This document shows, in pieces, positions 6,523 to 8,912 of a DNA stretch of 8,912 nucleotides. The stretch is from Verrucomicrobiota bacterium (GTDB taxonomy: Bacteria > Verrucomicrobiota > Verrucomicrobiia > Chthoniobacterales > JAFAMB01). How positions within the stretch are numbered: position 1 is the stretch's first letter; each line of letters opens with the position of its first letter. A program made the translations under genes and the position numbers. The stretch is taken from positions 1-8,912 of the forward strand of contig JAFAVN010000525.1 of the NCBI GenBank assembly GCA_019242435.1, given 5' to 3'. A model generated the notes under the pieces. That model was not told the DNA's origin and searched no databases. It saw nothing but the letters and a program-made list of their open reading frames with translations.

Positions 6523-6602
6523 CGCTGGACGAAGGTGCTAGCAGCGTGTTTACTAGGGTCGGTTTTTGCAGCCGTAGATAACCACTCCCCTCTAAGTCTT
6601 TT

Positions 6603-8201
6603 ATGAATACAGTGTACTTGGTCGCGAATGGCGATCTTCGCCTTTCAGCAAATCAGATGTGTGAACCGGCCCAAGCGGCCATGGAAAAGGCGTTAGTGGA
6701 AGCCATCCAACGAGAGGGATTTACCGTAAAACGCGCCCACCCATTTGACGAAAAGAAAAGGCACGGCTTCATCGATAGCCAGAAGATGGGAATTGAAGTA
6801 TTCCGATCTATTCCCAAAGACGCTCCGGTCGTAGTAGCTGAGTCGGTATGGCAGTACAGCCAACACGTTTTGCCAGGGTTATTCGCTCATGAAGGGCCGC
6901 TGTTAACTGTCGCGAATTGGAGCGGTACTTGGCCGGGCCTGGTGGGCCTACTTAACTTGAACGCCGGGCTCACCAAGGCGGGCGTCAAATACAGCAGTCT
7001 TTGGAGTGAAGAATTCCGGGATAAGTTCTTCGTAAAGAAGCTCAGACAATGGCTAGCTTCCGATAAAATTAATCACGACGCCTCACATGTGATGAAATAC
7101 AAGGAGGTCAAGATCCCAGGCGAACCCCGGCGCCTGGGTGAACGCCTGGCCTCAGCGCTGCGGGAACAACAATCAATCCTGGGCGTGTTCGACGAGGGTT
7201 GTATGGGCATGTACAACGCCATTGTTCCGGACGAACTAGCGTCGCCCTTGGGCATTTTTAAAGAAAGACTGAGCCAGTCGACGCTCTATGCCCGGATGCT
7301 GACGATTCCGGATGAAGAAGCCCGCCAGGTATATGACTGGCTGATCAATAAAGGAGTCAAGTTTCATTACGGTCCTAACGAAGAGACCGATCTGACCGAA
7401 CCCCAGGTAATCCAGCAATGCAAAATGTACATTGCGGCAGTGCGACTAGCTGCCGAGTTCGGTTGTGCTACGATCGGTATCCAGTATCAACAAGGCTTAA
7501 AAGATCTTTGCCCGGCTTCTGATCTGGTAGAAGGAATCCTGAACAACTCTGATCGCCCACCGGTTCGCGACCAGGTAACCGGCGAGGAACTCTATCCAAA
7601 TCAGCCTCTACCCGTTTTCAACGAAGTAGATGAATGTGCTGGAATTGATGCGCTGATCACGAACCGAGTTTGGAAGGAGTTGAAACAGCCGCCTGAAACT
7701 ACCCTGCACGATTTGCGCTGGGGTCGGCACTATCAGGATGATAACTTAGACGCTTACATCTGGGTGTTTCTGATCAGCGGCGGCGCACCTCCCGCGCACT
7801 TTATCGATGGTTACAGCGGGACCTCAAGCGAACGGCAGCCTCCCATGTACTTCCGCTTGGGTGGAGGCACCTGTAAAGGAGTTAGTAGGCCTGGTTGGAT
7901 CGTGTGGAGCCGGGTGTTTATCGATGATGGCGAGCTCTGCTTCGACACAGGCATTGGTGAGGTAGTGAAATTGCCGGATCACGAAACCGAGGACCGATGG
8001 AGATTGACCACTCCGCAATGGCCAATCATGCACGCCGTGCTCCATGGAATTACCCGGGACCAAATGATGGCACGCCATAAATCCAACCATATCCAGGTGG
8101 CCTACACAACAGACCGGGCAAGCGCGCGTACTGCCATGTTCGCTAAGGCTGCCACGATGGCAGAGCTGGGTCTCAAGGTCTATTTTTGCGGCGAATTCTG
8201 A
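6603..8201 (+). CDS. L-fucose/L-arabinose isomerase-like protein
   Basis: This 532-residue protein resembles the FucI/AraA fold group (COG2407-like). It opens with an alpha/beta start (TVYLVANGDLR) and has VANWSGTWPGLVGLLNLN (103-120), VFDEGCMGMYNAIVPDEL (195-212), FNEVDECAGIDALITNRVW (339-357), LHDLRWGRHY (368-377) and a C-terminal PQWP...HGITRDQMMARHKSNHIQVAY (471-501). By comparison with FucI, where Glu, Asp and His bind the catalytic metal, E341, D370 and one of H477/H481/H496 are likely ligands; this comparison is from memory. The expected reaction is aldose-ketose isomerisation in the cytoplasm. The length is below E. coli FucI (591), so the substrate may not be fucose. The ATG at 6603 has no Shine-Dalgarno. 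A class II aldolase gene follows with no gap, supporting a sugar catabolic operon. Confidence 0.8.
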   Translation: MNTVYLVANGDLRLSANQMCEPAQAAMEKALVEAIQREGFTVKRAHPFDEKKRHGFIDSQKMGIEVFRSIPKDAPVVVAESVWQYSQHVLPGLFAHEGPLLTVANWSGTWPGLVGLLNLNAGLTKAGVKYSSLWSEEFRDKFFVKKLRQWLASDKINHDASHVMKYKEVKIPGEPRRLGERLASALREQQSILGVFDEGCMGMYNAIVPDELASPLGIFKERLSQSTLYARMLTIPDEEARQVYDWLINKGVKFHYGPNEETDLTEPQVIQQCKMYIAAVRLAAEFGCATIGIQYQQGLKDLCPASDLVEGILNNSDRPPVRDQVTGEELYPNQPLPVFNEVDECAGIDALITNRVWKELKQPPETTLHDLRWGRHYQDDNLDAYIWVFLISGGAPPAHFIDGYSGTSSERQPPMYFRLGGGTCKGVSRPGWIVWSRVFIDDGELCFDTGIGEVVKLPDHETEDRWRLTTPQWPIMHAVLHGITRDQMMARHKSNHIQVAYTTDRASARTAMFAKAATMAELGLKVYFCGEF

Positions 8202-8912
8202 ATGTCTTTTGACCAATCAGCTGTTCTGCCGGATCTCTTGGCCCTCTCCCACGAATTTGGCGATAAAGGGTTTGTCGTATTAGGCGAAGGTAACACTTCT
8301 TGCCGGGTCGACGAACACACCTTCTTTGTGAAGTCGAGCGGCAGTAACCTGCAAACGTTAACTGCCAATCAGTTGACCCTTTGTCGATTCGAAAGGCTCT
8401 TGTCGATGTTGGAAGTCGAAGAAGTTTCGGATGAGGCGGTCGAAGAATGCCTAATGGCCAGCCGGAGCCATTCGGCGGCTTTCAAGCCTTCAGTGGAGAC
8501 ATTCTTCCATGCCTATTTACTGAGCTTGCCCGGCGTCAATTTTGTCGGGCACACCCATCCGATCCAGGTGAACCAGATCCTCTGTTCCGGGTTAGCCAAA
8601 ACCTTTAGCGAGAACCGCCAGTGTCCAGATGAGATTGTCTGTTGCGGTCCGGCATCGTTATTAATCCCATATGTGGATCCGGGTCTGGCATTGGCTAAAA
8701 GGATCCGAGATGAGACACGAGAATTTCAGCAATCAAAAGGCATATTACCTCGCGTTGTCCTGCTTAGAAACCATGGGGTGATCACCATCGGGACATCCGC
8801 TGCCGCGGTCCGGGCCGCCATGTTCATGACCGTCAAAGCTGCAGAGATCTTTATCGGTGCTCACTTGCTTGGCGGCCTACGACATCTCCCCGATTCTGAA
8901 ATCGAGCGGATT
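8202..8912 (+). CDS. Class II aldolase/adducin family protein (fuculose/rhamnulose-phosphate aldolase-like), C-terminus cut by window edge
   Basis: An open frame of 237 codons begins at ATG 8202 and runs to the last base without a stop. The signatures of class II aldolases are all present: GEGNTS (28-33, phosphate-binding loop), KSSGSNL (44-50), PSVET with the likely catalytic E99, GHTHP with zinc ligands H117 and H119, and RNHG with third zinc ligand H191. Such enzymes cleave L-fuculose-1-phosphate, L-rhamnulose-1-phosphate or similar ketose phosphates to dihydroxyacetone phosphate and an aldehyde, or act as epimerases. Compared with FucA there is extra helical sequence at about 56-95. The ATG directly abuts the isomerase TGA (8199-8201), so translation is probably coupled. 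The exact substrate cannot be read from the sequence; a kinase would be expected close by outside the window. Confidence 0.88.
   Translation, partial: MSFDQSAVLPDLLALSHEFGDKGFVVLGEGNTSCRVDEHTFFVKSSGSNLQTLTANQLTLCRFERLLSMLEVEEVSDEAVEECLMASRSHSAAFKPSVETFFHAYLLSLPGVNFVGHTHPIQVNQILCSGLAKTFSENRQCPDEIVCCGPASLLIPYVDPGLALAKRIRDETREFQQSKGILPRVVLLRNHGVITIGTSAAAVRAAMFMTVKAAEIFIGAHLLGGLRHLPDSEIERI

Noticed and set aside
6549..6580. Promoter made of TTTACT (6549-6554) and TAGATA (6575-6580) ahead of the isomerase gene
   Set aside because: The spacer is 20 bp and both boxes are weak.

Overview
This looks like chromosomal DNA of a moderately GC-rich bacterium. Every gene I can support lies on the + strand. 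The YebC and Rho sequences, in particular a Rho with a long charged N-terminal tail in place of the usual helical domain, resemble those I associate with soil Verrucomicrobiota. That placement rests on recognition only; no search was run. Coding density is high and I see no transposase, phage gene, CRISPR array, tRNA or rRNA.

Left part (1-1043): the 3' end of a RdgB/HAM1-type nucleotide pyrophosphatase gene is followed after 4 nt by a calcineurin-like metallophosphoesterase. A 301-bp gap with no clear gene follows.

Centre (1345-5610): three housekeeping genes of the gene-expression machinery stand in a row. They are typA/bipA (ribosome-associated translational GTPase), yebC (YebC/TACO1 family) and rho (transcription termination helicase). 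yebC has a good sigma70-type promoter of its own, and rho probably shares the yebC transcript. The typA start is uncertain, and Rho has a roughly 130-residue probably disordered tail.

Right-centre (5611-6602): just after rho is a roughly 100-bp nested inverted repeat that runs into short direct repeats. A small membrane-associated DUF4112 protein follows, starting at GTG, and then a 285-bp non-coding gap containing a direct repeat, a hairpin and a 10-bp palindrome.

Right end (6603-8912): a 532-residue fucose/arabinose-isomerase-like protein is followed with no gap (TGA then ATG) by a class II aldolase that runs off the window edge. Together they suggest a catabolic route in which a deoxy- or pentose sugar is isomerised to a ketose and its phosphate is split by the aldolase. 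The substrate and the expected kinase are not visible here.

Nothing in the window is clearly a new system. The features most worth checking are the repeat block after rho, the Rho tail, and the isomerase-aldolase pair at the right edge.
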